From NCBI GenBank assembly GCA_012960055.1, contig DUCA01000080.1, positions 1 through 5,355 on the forward strand: 5,355 nt of DNA. The letters are read 5' to 3'. Positions 1 through 5,355 of this stretch are shown one piece after another. Numbering within the stretch: position 1 is the stretch's first letter; every line of letters starts with the position of its first letter. The stretch comes from Cycloclasticus sp. (GTDB taxonomy: Bacteria; Pseudomonadota; Gammaproteobacteria; Methylococcales; Cycloclasticaceae). The notes beneath the pieces are model-generated. The model was not told the DNA's origin. It saw only the letters and a list, made by a program, of their open reading frames with translations, and did not search any database. The position numbers and the translations under genes are program-made.

Positions 1-44
1 TGGTGCGCATCCGTACCGGTGAAACGGGCGCAGAAGCGCTTTAA
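1..44 (+). CDS. glnK: Nitrogen regulatory protein PII, C-terminal end only (5' truncated by window edge)
   Basis: The frame beginning at base 3 reads VRIRTGETGAEAL and then stops with TAA at 42-44. This matches the C-terminus of PII proteins: E. coli GlnB ends in VIRIRTGEEDDAAI, and the RIRTGE core is nearly invariant. PII proteins are trimeric sensors of 2-oxoglutarate, ATP/ADP and glutamine status. The GlnK paralogue plugs the AmtB pore through its T-loop. Only about 13 codons are present. The following ammonium channel gene, 19 bases downstream on the same strand, favours GlnK over GlnB, but the C-terminus alone cannot separate the two paralogues. The identification rests on the motif plus the gene order. 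Confidence 0.85.
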   Translation, partial: VRIRTGETGAEAL

Positions 45-50
45 TAAAAA

Positions 51-56
51 AGAGGA
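51..56 (+). promoter_or_regulatory. Ribosome binding site deciding the amtB start
   Basis: AGAGGA lies 7 bases before the GTG at 64, an ideal Shine-Dalgarno spacing. The alternative in-frame GTG at 19 lies inside the PII coding sequence and would add 15 lysine- and arginine-rich residues with no family counterpart. This site therefore supports initiation at 64. Confidence 0.7.
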
Positions 57-63
57 CATAAAC

Positions 64-1353
64 GTGGATATAAACGCGAATAATATATTGGAACTACAAT
101 ACGCGGTCGATACCTTTTACTTTTTGGTATGCGGCGCGCTAGTAATGTGGATGGCAGCTGGCTTCTCGATGTTAGAGGCGGGGCTTGTTCGTTCAAAAAA
201 TACAGCAGAAATTTTAACTAAAAACGTAGCGTTGTTTGCTGTTTCTTGCATCATGTACTTAGTGTACGGCTATGAGATTATGTACGGCGGCGGTGCAATG
301 CTCAGCGGCATTGAACTGGATGGGGCGGCAACGGCAGATGCATTAACTGCAACCGTATTGGCTGAATCGCAGGAGGCGGGCTTTAATGGCGGCTCTGTCT
401 ATGCAAATGCCTCAGACTTCTTTTTCCAAGTGGTGTTCGTTGCCACGGCGATGTCTATCGTGTCAGGCGCGGTTGCTGAACGTATGAAGTTATGGTCATT
501 CCTTGCCTTTGCAGTGGTGATGACGGGCGTTATCTATCCAATGGAAGGCGCGTGGACATGGAATGGCGAAGACGTTTTCGGCATGTATAACCTCGGTGAC
601 CTTGGGTTCTCAGACTTTGCGGGTTCAGGTATTGTGCATATGGCTGGCGCTGCAGCAGCGTTAGCAGGCGTGCTTCTATTAGGCGCTCGTAAAGGTAAAT
701 ATGGCCCCGATGGAGAAATCACGCCAATCCCAGGTGCAAACTTACCGTTAGCGACATTAGGTACTTTCATTCTGTGGATGGGTTGGTTCGGTTTTAACGG
801 TGGTTCGGTGCTTAAACTTGGCGATATCGCCAGTGCCAACTCAGTTGCGATGGTTTTCTTGAATACCAATGCAGCGGCAGCAGGTGGTGCAATGGGTGCG
901 TTAATTATTGCTCGTGTATTGTTCGGCAAAGCTGATTTAACAATGTTGTTAAATGGCGCATTAGCAGGCCTTGTAGCAATTACGGCAGAACCTTCAACAC
1001 CAACAGCGCTAGAAGCAACATTGTTTGGTGCAGCAGGTGGCGTATTGGTTGTGTTATCAATTGTAGCGTTAGATAAAATGCGCATTGATGATCCAGTCGG
1101 TGCTATTTCAGTACACGGTACCTGTGGCTTGTTAGGGCTGATGTTGGTGCCTTTAACCAATGATGGCGTTAGCTTTTCAGGGCAGCTAATTGGTGCAGCA
1201 ACTATCTTTGGTTGGGTATTCATCACAAGTCTGATTGTTTGGGGCGTACTGAAAGCGGTAATGGGCATTAGAGTATCAGCAGAGGAAGAGTACGAAGGTG
1301 TTGATCTTAGTGAATGTGGTTTGGAAGCATATCCTGAGTTTACTCATAAATAG
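64..1353 (+). CDS. amtB: Ammonium transporter (Amt/MEP/Rh family)
   Basis: This is an inner-membrane trimeric channel conducting ammonium/ammonia into the cell. With a GTG start at 64 it is 429 residues long, within the family's usual 400-450. The start is chosen because AGAGGA precedes it by 7 bases; the upstream GTG at 19 overlaps the PII gene. Numbered from this start, visible family signatures are GFSMLEAGLVRSKN (about 33-46), the Phe-gate region FQVVF (121-125) before the GAVAERM segment, and DFAGSGIVH with Asp184 and the first pore His192. The second pore histidine is His351 in DDPVGAISVHGTCG. The rest is strongly hydrophobic with about 11 predicted membrane segments. A long extracytoplasmic loop (about 75-115) follows the second segment. 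The C-terminal tail RVSAEEEYEGVDLSECG is the conserved cytoplasmic region that communicates with GlnK. Co-transcription with the upstream PII gene is inferred from the 19-base gap. In this family expression is usually NtrC-controlled, but the promoter lies outside the window. Confidence 0.95.
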   Translation: MDINANNILELQYAVDTFYFLVCGALVMWMAAGFSMLEAGLVRSKNTAEILTKNVALFAVSCIMYLVYGYEIMYGGGAMLSGIELDGAATADALTATVLAESQEAGFNGGSVYANASDFFFQVVFVATAMSIVSGAVAERMKLWSFLAFAVVMTGVIYPMEGAWTWNGEDVFGMYNLGDLGFSDFAGSGIVHMAGAAAALAGVLLLGARKGKYGPDGEITPIPGANLPLATLGTFILWMGWFGFNGGSVLKLGDIASANSVAMVFLNTNAAAAGGAMGALIIARVLFGKADLTMLLNGALAGLVAITAEPSTPTALEATLFGAAGGVLVVLSIVALDKMRIDDPVGAISVHGTCGLLGLMLVPLTNDGVSFSGQLIGAATIFGWVFITSLIVWGVLKAVMGIRVSAEEEYEGVDLSECGLEAYPEFTHK

Positions 1354-1370
1354 TAAGACATGTTGGACAT

Positions 1371-1400
1371 AAAAAAGGGCGCTTTATGCGCCCTTTTTTT
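1371..1400. terminator. Bidirectional Rho-independent terminator between amtB and purC
   Basis: A perfect 6-bp stem, GGGCGC (1377-1382) with GCGCCC (1388-1393), encloses the loop TTTAT. It is flanked by six A's on the left and seven T's on the right, so it gives a GC stem plus U-tract on either strand. It sits 17 bases after the amtB stop and about 15 bases beyond the purC stop on the other strand. It can therefore end both convergent transcripts. Confidence 0.9.
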
Positions 1401-1415
1401 CGTGTAATTGAAAGC

Positions 1416-2306
1416 CTATTCGGTTAATAATGCTTGAACTTCTCTGTACTTTGCTGCGGTTTTTTCAGTAACTTCAGAAGGTAGCGTAGGACCCGGGTTA
1501 GTCTTGTCCCAATCTAGAGTTTCTAAGTAATCGCGAACGATTTGCTTATCAAAACTAGCAGGGCTAGTGCCTACTTTGTATTCTTTGGCATCCCAAAAAC
1601 GTGATGAATCGGGTGTTAGCACTTCGTCGATTAGGTGTAATACACCGTTGTCATCTAAGCCAAATTCGAATTTAGTATCGGCAATAATGATATTGCGTTC
1701 TAAGGCGTATTTAGCCGCTGTTGTATAAAGGGTTAAGCTGATATCGCGTACTTGTTTCGCTAGGTCTTCGCCCAGCAATTCGATGGTTTGTTCGTAAGAA
1801 ATGTTTTCATCGTGCTCACCCACAGCAGCTTTGGTCGAGGGTGTAAAAATCGCTTCGGGTAGTTGAGACGCTTGTTGTAAATTCTCGGGCAATTGAATGC
1901 CGCAAACCTTGCCTGATTTTTGGTAATCCTTCCAACCTGATCCGATTAAGTAACCGCGAACAATGGCTTCAATCGGTAAAGGGTTTAGTTTTTTAACGAC
2001 AATGCCACGTTTTTCAAGACGTTGGCAATCTTGCTCGTTATCCAGAACTTGATTTAGCGTTACATCAGATAGCTGGTTAGGAATTAAATCACCGAGCTTC
2101 TCAAACCAAAAGTTAGACACTTCATTAAGCACAATGCCCTTACCCGGAATAGGGTCGGGTAGAATAACGTCGAAGGCAGACAGGCGATCGGTAGTGACAA
2201 TCAGCATATGTTTGTCATCAATATCATAAATATCTCGAACTTTTCCTTTGTGAATAAGTGGTAGGCTGTTTAAATCGGCGTCGAGTAGAAATGCTGGAAT
2301 AGTCAT
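1416..2306 (-). CDS. purC: Phosphoribosylaminoimidazole-succinocarboxamide synthase (SAICAR synthetase), long form
   Basis: This cytosolic enzyme of de novo purine synthesis joins CAIR and aspartate using ATP to give SAICAR. The chosen ATG at 2306 gives 296 residues starting [13 protein letters not shown]. Signatures in this numbering are KGKVRDIY (20-27, ATP-binding strand), TDRLSAFD (39-46), [13 protein letters not shown] (116-128), DTKFEFG (210-216, metal/nucleotide site) and [12 protein letters not shown] (227-238). All are intact, so it should be functional. Its length resembles the yeast Ade1 type (about 306 residues) rather than the roughly 237-residue E. coli enzyme. An in-frame ATG at 2342 would add 12 residues ([12 protein letters not shown]) without family support. 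That ATG also falls inside a putative -10 element. Neither start has a clear Shine-Dalgarno sequence, so the exact start is less certain than the function. It is divergent from djlA and convergent with amtB. Confidence 0.95.
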   Translation of the reverse strand: MTIPAFLLDADLNSLPLIHKGKVRDIYDIDDKHMLIVTTDRLSAFDVILPDPIPGKGIVLNEVSNFWFEKLGDLIPNQLSDVTLNQVLDNEQDCQRLEKRGIVVKKLNPLPIEAIVRGYLIGSGWKDYQKSGKVCGIQLPENLQQASQLPEAIFTPSTKAAVGEHDENISYEQTIELLGEDLAKQVRDISLTLYTTAAKYALERNIIIADTKFEFGLDDNGVLHLIDEVLTPDSSRFWDAKEYKVGTSPASFDKQIVRDYLETLDWDKTNPGPTLPSEVTEKTAAKYREVQALLTE

Positions 2307-2337
2307 TTGATTATATTGCTTAATAAAAAAGCCGCTA

Positions 2338-2366
2338 ATCATCTAATTTTATTAACAATTTTGCAA
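2338..2366 (-). promoter_or_regulatory. Putative sigma70 promoter for purC
   Basis: On the minus strand, TTGCAA (2361-2366, 4 of 6 consensus bases) and GATGAT (2338-2343, 4 of 6) are separated by exactly 17 bases of AT-rich spacer. Transcription would begin near 2331, leaving a leader of about 25 bases before the ATG at 2306. The match is moderate and lies in an AT-rich gap where chance matches are common. No PurR-like operator was recognised. Confidence 0.3.
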
Positions 2367-2370
2367 GTAA

Positions 2371-2375
2371 AAGGT
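2371..2375 (+). promoter_or_regulatory. Ribosome binding site of djlA
   Basis: AAGGT lies 8 bases before the ATG at 2384 and supports that start. Immediately upstream of the gene is an AT-rich stretch in which no convincing plus-strand promoter could be fixed. Confidence 0.55.
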
Positions 2376-2383
2376 ATGAATCA

Positions 2384-3154
2384 ATGAGGTGGACAGGAAA
2401 ATTATTGGGCGGCATATTCGGTTATATGACTTTCAATATTTGGGGGGCTCTAATTGGCATCTATATCGGCCATAAATTTGATACAGGCATGGCGCAGAAC
2501 CCCTTTGACCCTGAGCGCCAGCAACGGACTAAAAAAACCTTCTTTAAATCCACGTTTGCCATTATGGGGCATCTTGCCAAAGCAGACGGGCAAGTGTCAC
2601 AAGAAGAAATTCAAATGGCTAAGCGCGTGATGGCGCAAATGGAATTATCTGCACAGATGCAGAAAGAAGCCATTGGGCAGTTTAATCGCGGTAAATCATC
2701 TGATTTTGATTTAGACGCCGAACTGGACGAGTTTAAACAAGCCTGCCAGCGGCATAAAAATCTGGTGCGTATGTTTATTGAAGTTCAGCTTCAAGCCGCG
2801 TTTGCAGATGGTGTACTGGATGATGCCGAAGACAAAATTTTGCTGCATATTTGTGGGCGTTTAGGTATTCCAAGCTTTGCATACGAGCAGTTAAAACGCA
2901 TGTTAGGGGCAAGCCAACGACGCGGTACGCACCAACAAAGTCGCTCCACACCGGAAGAAGCGTATGCAATTCTGGGTGTTAGCGAAACAGCGACGGACGC
3001 AGAAGTGAAAAAGGCTTATCGTCGTTTAATCAGTCAGCATCATCCAGATAAATTGGTATCCAAAGGTTTGCCGGATGAGATGATGAAAATAGCCAAAGAA
3101 AAAACACAAGAAATAACAGAGGCGTACGACACCGTTCGCGCCATGCGAAAATAA
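2384..3154 (+). CDS. djlA: Membrane-anchored J-domain co-chaperone DjlA
   Basis: DjlA is a type III DnaJ protein that stimulates the ATPase of DnaK at the inner membrane. In E. coli it is linked to envelope stress and capsule (Rcs) signalling. The 256-residue product shows the family's three parts in order. First is a short N-terminal glycine-rich membrane segment (about 6-30, GKLLGGIFGYMTFNIWGALI). Next is a TerB-like helical domain (about 52-175) with the two acidic loops KADGQVSQEE (66-75) and FADGVLDDAED (140-150). Last is a C-terminal J domain (about 190-256) beginning EEAYAILGVSETATDAEVKKAY. The catalytic HPD motif is intact at His220-Pro221-Asp222. E. coli DjlA is about 271 residues, so the length is normal. 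The start is supported by AAGGT 8 bases upstream. The gene is followed after 60 bases by yajQ on the same strand, which has its own strong ribosome site. Confidence 0.93.
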   Translation: MRWTGKLLGGIFGYMTFNIWGALIGIYIGHKFDTGMAQNPFDPERQQRTKKTFFKSTFAIMGHLAKADGQVSQEEIQMAKRVMAQMELSAQMQKEAIGQFNRGKSSDFDLDAELDEFKQACQRHKNLVRMFIEVQLQAAFADGVLDDAEDKILLHICGRLGIPSFAYEQLKRMLGASQRRGTHQQSRSTPEEAYAILGVSETATDAEVKKAYRRLISQHHPDKLVSKGLPDEMMKIAKEKTQEITEAYDTVRAMRK

Positions 3155-3204
3155 CGCCGCTATTTTTTGCCGTTTCTCAATACAATAAATTAACTAACAA
3201 GTAT

Positions 3205-3210
3205 AGGAGG
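3205..3210 (+). promoter_or_regulatory. Strong ribosome binding site of yajQ
   Basis: A full AGGAGG consensus lies 4 bases before the ATG at 3215. The spacing is slightly short but the match is perfect, which fits efficient translation of a small abundant protein. Confidence 0.75.
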
Positions 3211-3214
3211 CAAC

Positions 3215-3697
3215 ATGCCGTCATTTGATGTGGTTTCAGAAGTAGATATGCACGAGTTGACCAATGCGGTTGACCAAGCGAATAAAGAAGTGGGTACGCG
3301 GTTCGATTTTAAAGGCACAGGCGCGGAGTTTGATTTGGCCGGCAATGACGTGACATTGACGGGTGAGTCGACTTTCCAATTGGGACAAATGCTGGACATC
3401 TTCCGTATTAAGCTCTCTCGTCGTGGCGTGGATGCTGATTGTATGGAGGTGGAAAAGGCCGAACAGTCTGGCGTTAAAGTAAAACAAAAAATTATCATTA
3501 AAGAAGGCTTGGACAGTGAGTCGGCTAAAAAAATCACCAAGCTGATTAAAGAAAAGAAGTTGAAGGTTCAGGCGCAAATTCAAAAAGAACAAGTGCGTGT
3601 AACCGGTAAAAAGCGTGACGACCTTCAATCGGTGATGGCGATGTTAAAGGCCGAAGGCTTAGGCTTGCCGTTACAGTTTAAGAATTTCCGAGATTAG
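3215..3697 (+). CDS. yajQ: YajQ family protein (UPF0234), nucleotide / cyclic-di-GMP binding
   Basis: The product is a 160-residue cytosolic protein, close to the roughly 163 residues of E. coli YajQ. The family folds as two ferredoxin/RRM-like halves. Members bind cyclic-di-GMP in Xanthomonas and Pseudomonas and have been reported to bind nucleotides or RNA in E. coli. Family landmarks are the N-terminus [20 protein letters not shown], the [12 protein letters not shown] segment (about 23-34), KLSRRGVD in the middle, and [18 protein letters not shown] then [23 protein letters not shown] in the second half. The protein ends [10 protein letters not shown], the conserved C-terminus, so it is complete. 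It is preceded by a perfect AGGAGG. It may be read through from djlA or have its own promoter in the 60-base gap; I could not fix one. The decayed stator remnant follows directly downstream. Confidence 0.95.
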   Translation: MPSFDVVSEVDMHELTNAVDQANKEVGTRFDFKGTGAEFDLAGNDVTLTGESTFQLGQMLDIFRIKLSRRGVDADCMEVEKAEQSGVKVKQKIIIKEGLDSESAKKITKLIKEKKLKVQAQIQKEQVRVTGKKRDDLQSVMAMLKAEGLGLPLQFKNFRD

Positions 3698-3698
3698 G

Positions 3699-3827
3699 AA
3701 AGGGGTACTCTTTATAGGCGGCACGCTGCGCGCGGTTCTGTTGAGTAAGCCACAGCATAAAGTGTTACAGCTGATTCGTGAGTTGCCCGATATTATCAAA
3801 GGCCAGTTGGCTGATCGCGCGTGTTGA
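3699..3827 (+). pseudogene. Probable MotA-like remnant (flagellar stator, fragment)
   Basis: The frame from 3699 reads KGVLFIGGTLRAVLL, then SKPQHKVLQLIRELPDIIKG, and meets TGA at 3825-3827. The IGGTL-x-AVLL-x-x-P stretch followed by a helix ending in KG resembles the second membrane segment and start of the cytoplasmic domain of MotA/PomA stator proteins (roughly residues 35-65 of that family). The preceding first membrane segment, any start codon and the rest of MotA (over 200 residues) are missing. The frame runs back into yajQ, so this piece appears to have been joined to the yajQ end by deletion. The match is short and made by eye. Its main support is the better-recognised MotB remnant just downstream, because motA normally precedes motB. 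Confidence 0.4.
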
Positions 3828-3897
3828 AAAGCAGCCAATAAACCGTGCATTCTTAGATCAGGTTTACATGAGTCATTTAAAAGACCGTGTGAGTGTG

Positions 3898-3904
3898 AGG
3901 GAGG
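3898..3904 (+). promoter_or_regulatory. Strong Shine-Dalgarno-like sequence inside the motB remnant
   Basis: AGGGAGG lies 7 bases before the ATG at 3912 and could drive translation of the 62-codon open frame. It also encodes Gly-Gly in a GGER-MLEELA context that looks like original MotB coding sequence, so the resemblance may be accidental. Confidence 0.35.
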
Positions 3905-4158
3905 CGAAAGAATGCTTGAAGAACTGGCGGTGATGTTAAAGCAGCGTCCTTGGCATATTTTGGTAGAAGACCATACTGATAACCAGTCAATATCCACACC
4001 GCGGTATTTATCGAATTGGGAGCTGTCTTCCGCCAGAGCAACTAGTGTGACGCGCTATTTGATTAGGAGGGGTGTCGATATGCCGACACTAGGCCGCTGA
4101 CGAGCAAGGACGCAGTAAAAATAGGCGAGTAGCGTTGGTACTACGGGCGCCGGATTAA
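3900..4158 (+). pseudogene. MotB-like remnant: OmpA-type peptidoglycan-binding domain, frameshifted
   Basis: MotB is the stator subunit that anchors the flagellar motor to peptidoglycan. Only its OmpA-like domain is visible here. From ATG 3912 a 62-codon frame reads MLEELAVMLKQRPWHILVED, then HTDNQSISTPRYLSNWELSS and ARATSVTRYLIRRGVD, ending at TGA 4098-4100. The peptidoglycan-contacting pair is retained: Asp23 of HTD and Arg42 of SARA. The usual Gly of E-G-H-T-D is Asp, and prolines expected near positions 26 and 33 are Ser and Leu, consistent with relaxed selection. In another frame (4096-4158) the sequence continues ADEQGRSKNRRVALVLRAPD and stops at TAA 4156-4158. This corresponds to the GR-x-x-NRRV C-terminus of the domain. 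About a dozen codons between the halves are missing. The N-terminal membrane helix and plug are absent. Bases 3828-3899 keep the first frame open after the TGA at 3825 but encode nothing I recognise. The 3' end overlaps the convergent kinase gene by 18 bases. Confidence 0.75.
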
Positions 4159-5100
4159 TACCTGTTTCATTTGGTGGTCTTCACCTAATTTGATGGTGAT
4201 GTCAGCTCGAGTAGGCAGGTCTTCTAGCTGGAATCTGGTTAATCTTTCGTAATGCGCAATAAAGCGTTTAAGCGTTTTTTCTGCGGTCATCAGGTGTTTC
4301 TCGTGCTGTTGTTTGTTGGCTAGCTTTCGTTCTTGTAAGCCTCTCCATTTCAATACGCAATCGAAATGAGGGGTTTGCAAAAATATAATGCAGTCGAGCG
4401 AGTCAAACAAGGCGCGGTAATCGGTTTTAAGGTGTTCGTTAACAATGTGTCGCCAAATACCTTGCGAATCTTCTTCTTGTTCTAAGGAGTTAACGTCTTG
4501 AATTAAGGCGCTTTCAGTTTGAGCTTGTGCGCCCACACACCAGCCTTCGAAAATTAAAATATCGATAGGGCCCGTATACGTTTTCCAGTTGCTTTTAGGT
4601 GAGGGCTCGTCATTGCCTTTGTCGAAAACTGGATAAAGAAGTTGTTCGCCTTTTTTTAGCGCGATTGTTTGTTTAATCAGTTCCATTCCCAAGGACGTAT
4701 CGTGCGTGCCTGGTACGCCGCGTGTCTCAAATAGTGGGTGCAGTTCAGCGGACATTTGTTGACGTTGTAGACGCGTTTTGTAAATATCGTCAATCGACAA
4801 AATGGCGGTCGTTAGCCCGAACCCCTGCTCTAAAATATCAGTCACTAGTTGCGATAAGGTGGACTTGCCACTGCCTTGAGCGCCATTGATGCCGACAACA
4901 AGTGTTTGCGGTGAGTGAGACCTTTGCTCGTTGATCCAGGCGGCGAAGGGAATATAGAATGACTTCAAATACGGTAATAGAGAGTTATCTATACGCAGTT
5001 CTTGCAGGCGACGTTCAAAAGGATGAATTAAATGTTGATGGAGCTTGTCAATCTCAATCGTCGATAGTGCACACTGTTTTGCGGGCCAAATAGAATTCAT
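4141..5100 (-). CDS. P-loop kinase of the D-glycerate 3-kinase (plant GLYK) / Tda10 family
   Basis: The product is a 319-residue cytosolic ATP-dependent kinase. Landmarks are a Walker A motif GAQGSGKST (73-81, with Lys79), SIDDIY (102-107, with the Asp pair typical of the phosphoribulokinase/uridine kinase-like fold), RGVPGTHD (127-134), PVFDKGNDEPSP (157-168) and FEGWCVG (184-190, Walker-B-like strand). A helical C-terminal half includes LKWRGLQERKL (250-260). The combination RGVPGTHD + FDK + FEGW is characteristic of the group containing plant D-glycerate 3-kinase and yeast Tda10. Bacterial members are often annotated as glycerate kinase, but the substrate of this one is not proven by sequence. 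All motifs are intact. The ATG at 5100 is 9 bases after the yjbQ stop and has no clear Shine-Dalgarno sequence, so translational coupling to yjbQ is plausible. The last 18 bases overlap the motB remnant on the other strand. No terminator hairpin was seen downstream. Confidence 0.85.
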   Translation of the reverse strand: MNSIWPAKQCALSTIEIDKLHQHLIHPFERRLQELRIDNSLLPYLKSFYIPFAAWINEQRSHSPQTLVVGINGAQGSGKSTLSQLVTDILEQGFGLTTAILSIDDIYKTRLQRQQMSAELHPLFETRGVPGTHDTSLGMELIKQTIALKKGEQLLYPVFDKGNDEPSPKSNWKTYTGPIDILIFEGWCVGAQAQTESALIQDVNSLEQEEDSQGIWRHIVNEHLKTDYRALFDSLDCIIFLQTPHFDCVLKWRGLQERKLANKQQHEKHLMTAEKTLKRFIAHYERLTRFQLEDLPTRADITIKLGEDHQMKQVLIRRP

Positions 5101-5109
5101 TTGTTGGGC

Positions 5110-5355
5110 TTAGCCAAACGCTGTAACGGTTATTTGTCGACGCTGAGGTTGTAAACGGTGTTCCCAAAGAAACACACCTTGCCAAGTGCCTAAGGCAAGT
5201 CGGCCGTTTGCAATGGGAATGGACAAGTTAGGGTTAGTTAGTATAGTTCGAATGTGTGCGGGCATATCATCAATGCCTTCAAGCGTGTGTATAAAGCGAG
5301 GGTCGCCATCAACCACAAGGCCCTCCATATAAACCTCAAGATCACGTAGTACATC
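5110..5355 (-). CDS. yjbQ: YjbQ family protein (UPF0047), C-terminal part (5' truncated by window edge)
   Basis: The frame stays open to the right edge, adding DVLRDLEVY before the internal ATG at 5328. The visible piece is therefore about 81 codons of a family that is usually near 138 residues. Family landmarks are GIDDMPAHIR, IPIANGRLALGTWQGVFLWEHR, and the terminal RRQITVTAFG. The histidines in PAHIR and WEHR belong to the conserved putative active-site set. E. coli YjbQ can supply thiamine phosphate synthase activity as a suppressor, but its physiological role is not settled. The stop (TAA, 5110-5112) is 9 bases before the kinase start, suggesting one operon. The ATG at 5328 is not the true start, because coding similarity continues upstream of it. 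Confidence 0.9.
   Translation of the reverse strand, partial: DVLRDLEVYMEGLVVDGDPRFIHTLEGIDDMPAHIRTILTNPNLSIPIANGRLALGTWQGVFLWEHRLQPQRRQITVTAFG

Noticed and set aside
534..1268. Long minus-strand open frame opposite amtB
   Set aside because: It is fully antisense to a clear ammonium channel, is rich in Pro, Ala, Thr and Asn as expected of a shadow frame, and has no recognisable domain.
2310..2315. Perfect TATAAT on the minus strand just upstream of purC
   Set aside because: It lies only 3 bases before the chosen ATG, so transcription would start within the coding region, and no good -35 element is present 17 bases upstream.
2376..2387. Tiny ATG-AAT-CAA-TGA frame overlapping the djlA start
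   Set aside because: It has only three codons and lies 0-1 bases from the ribosome site, so initiation there is implausible; probably coincidence.
3145..3166. AAAATA/TATTTT hairpin after djlA as a terminator
   Set aside because: The stem is only A-T pairs around a 7-base GC loop and is too weak to call a terminator.
3190..3628. Two overlapping minus-strand open frames opposite yajQ
   Set aside because: Both are shadows of an intact conserved gene that has a perfect ribosome site, and neither product resembles a known family.
3820..3912. Alternative frame reading RVEKQPINRAFLDQVYMSHL across the middle of the relic
   Set aside because: It is open and not low-complexity, but I could not match it to MotA, MotB or another family, so I left it unassigned.
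3671..3997. Minus-strand open frame of 108 codons opposite the stator remnant
   Set aside because: I see no family resemblance or ribosome site, and the plus strand carries the recognisable MotA and MotB similarity.

Overview
The window looks like core chromosome of a gammaproteobacterium, possibly marine or environmental. This inference rests on gene content (a PII-ammonium transporter operon, DjlA, YajQ, YjbQ), on moderate base composition and on short intergenic gaps. I cannot name a genus. No mobile element, CRISPR array, tRNA or rRNA was seen.

Layout, left to right. (1) The last codons of a PII signalling protein gene (glnK/glnB) lie at the left edge and are followed after 19 bases by an ammonium channel gene (amtB); both are on the plus strand. 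(2) A strong bidirectional terminator separates amtB from purC, a long-form SAICAR synthase of purine synthesis on the minus strand. (3) A short divergent promoter region separates purC from djlA, a membrane-anchored J-domain co-chaperone, which is followed by yajQ, a small cyclic-di-GMP/nucleotide-binding family protein. (4) About 440 bases downstream of yajQ hold no intact conventional gene. They carry the eroded remains of a flagellar stator locus: a MotA-like scrap, an in-frame stop, the peptidoglycan-binding (OmpA-like) part of MotB, and, after a frame change, the MotB C-terminal NRR motif. (5) On the minus strand come a P-loop kinase of the plant glycerate 3-kinase/Tda10 type and, just upstream of it and cut by the right edge, yjbQ (UPF0047). 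Their 9-base spacing suggests one transcript.

Functionally, GlnK and AmtB form a nitrogen-sensing and uptake pair, with the PII trimer gating the channel. purC, djlA and yajQ are housekeeping genes with no obvious shared pathway. The least routine part is the stator relic. It suggests that a motAB pair once lay between yajQ and the kinase and was lost by deletion and point decay. I found no convincing evidence of a new biological system.
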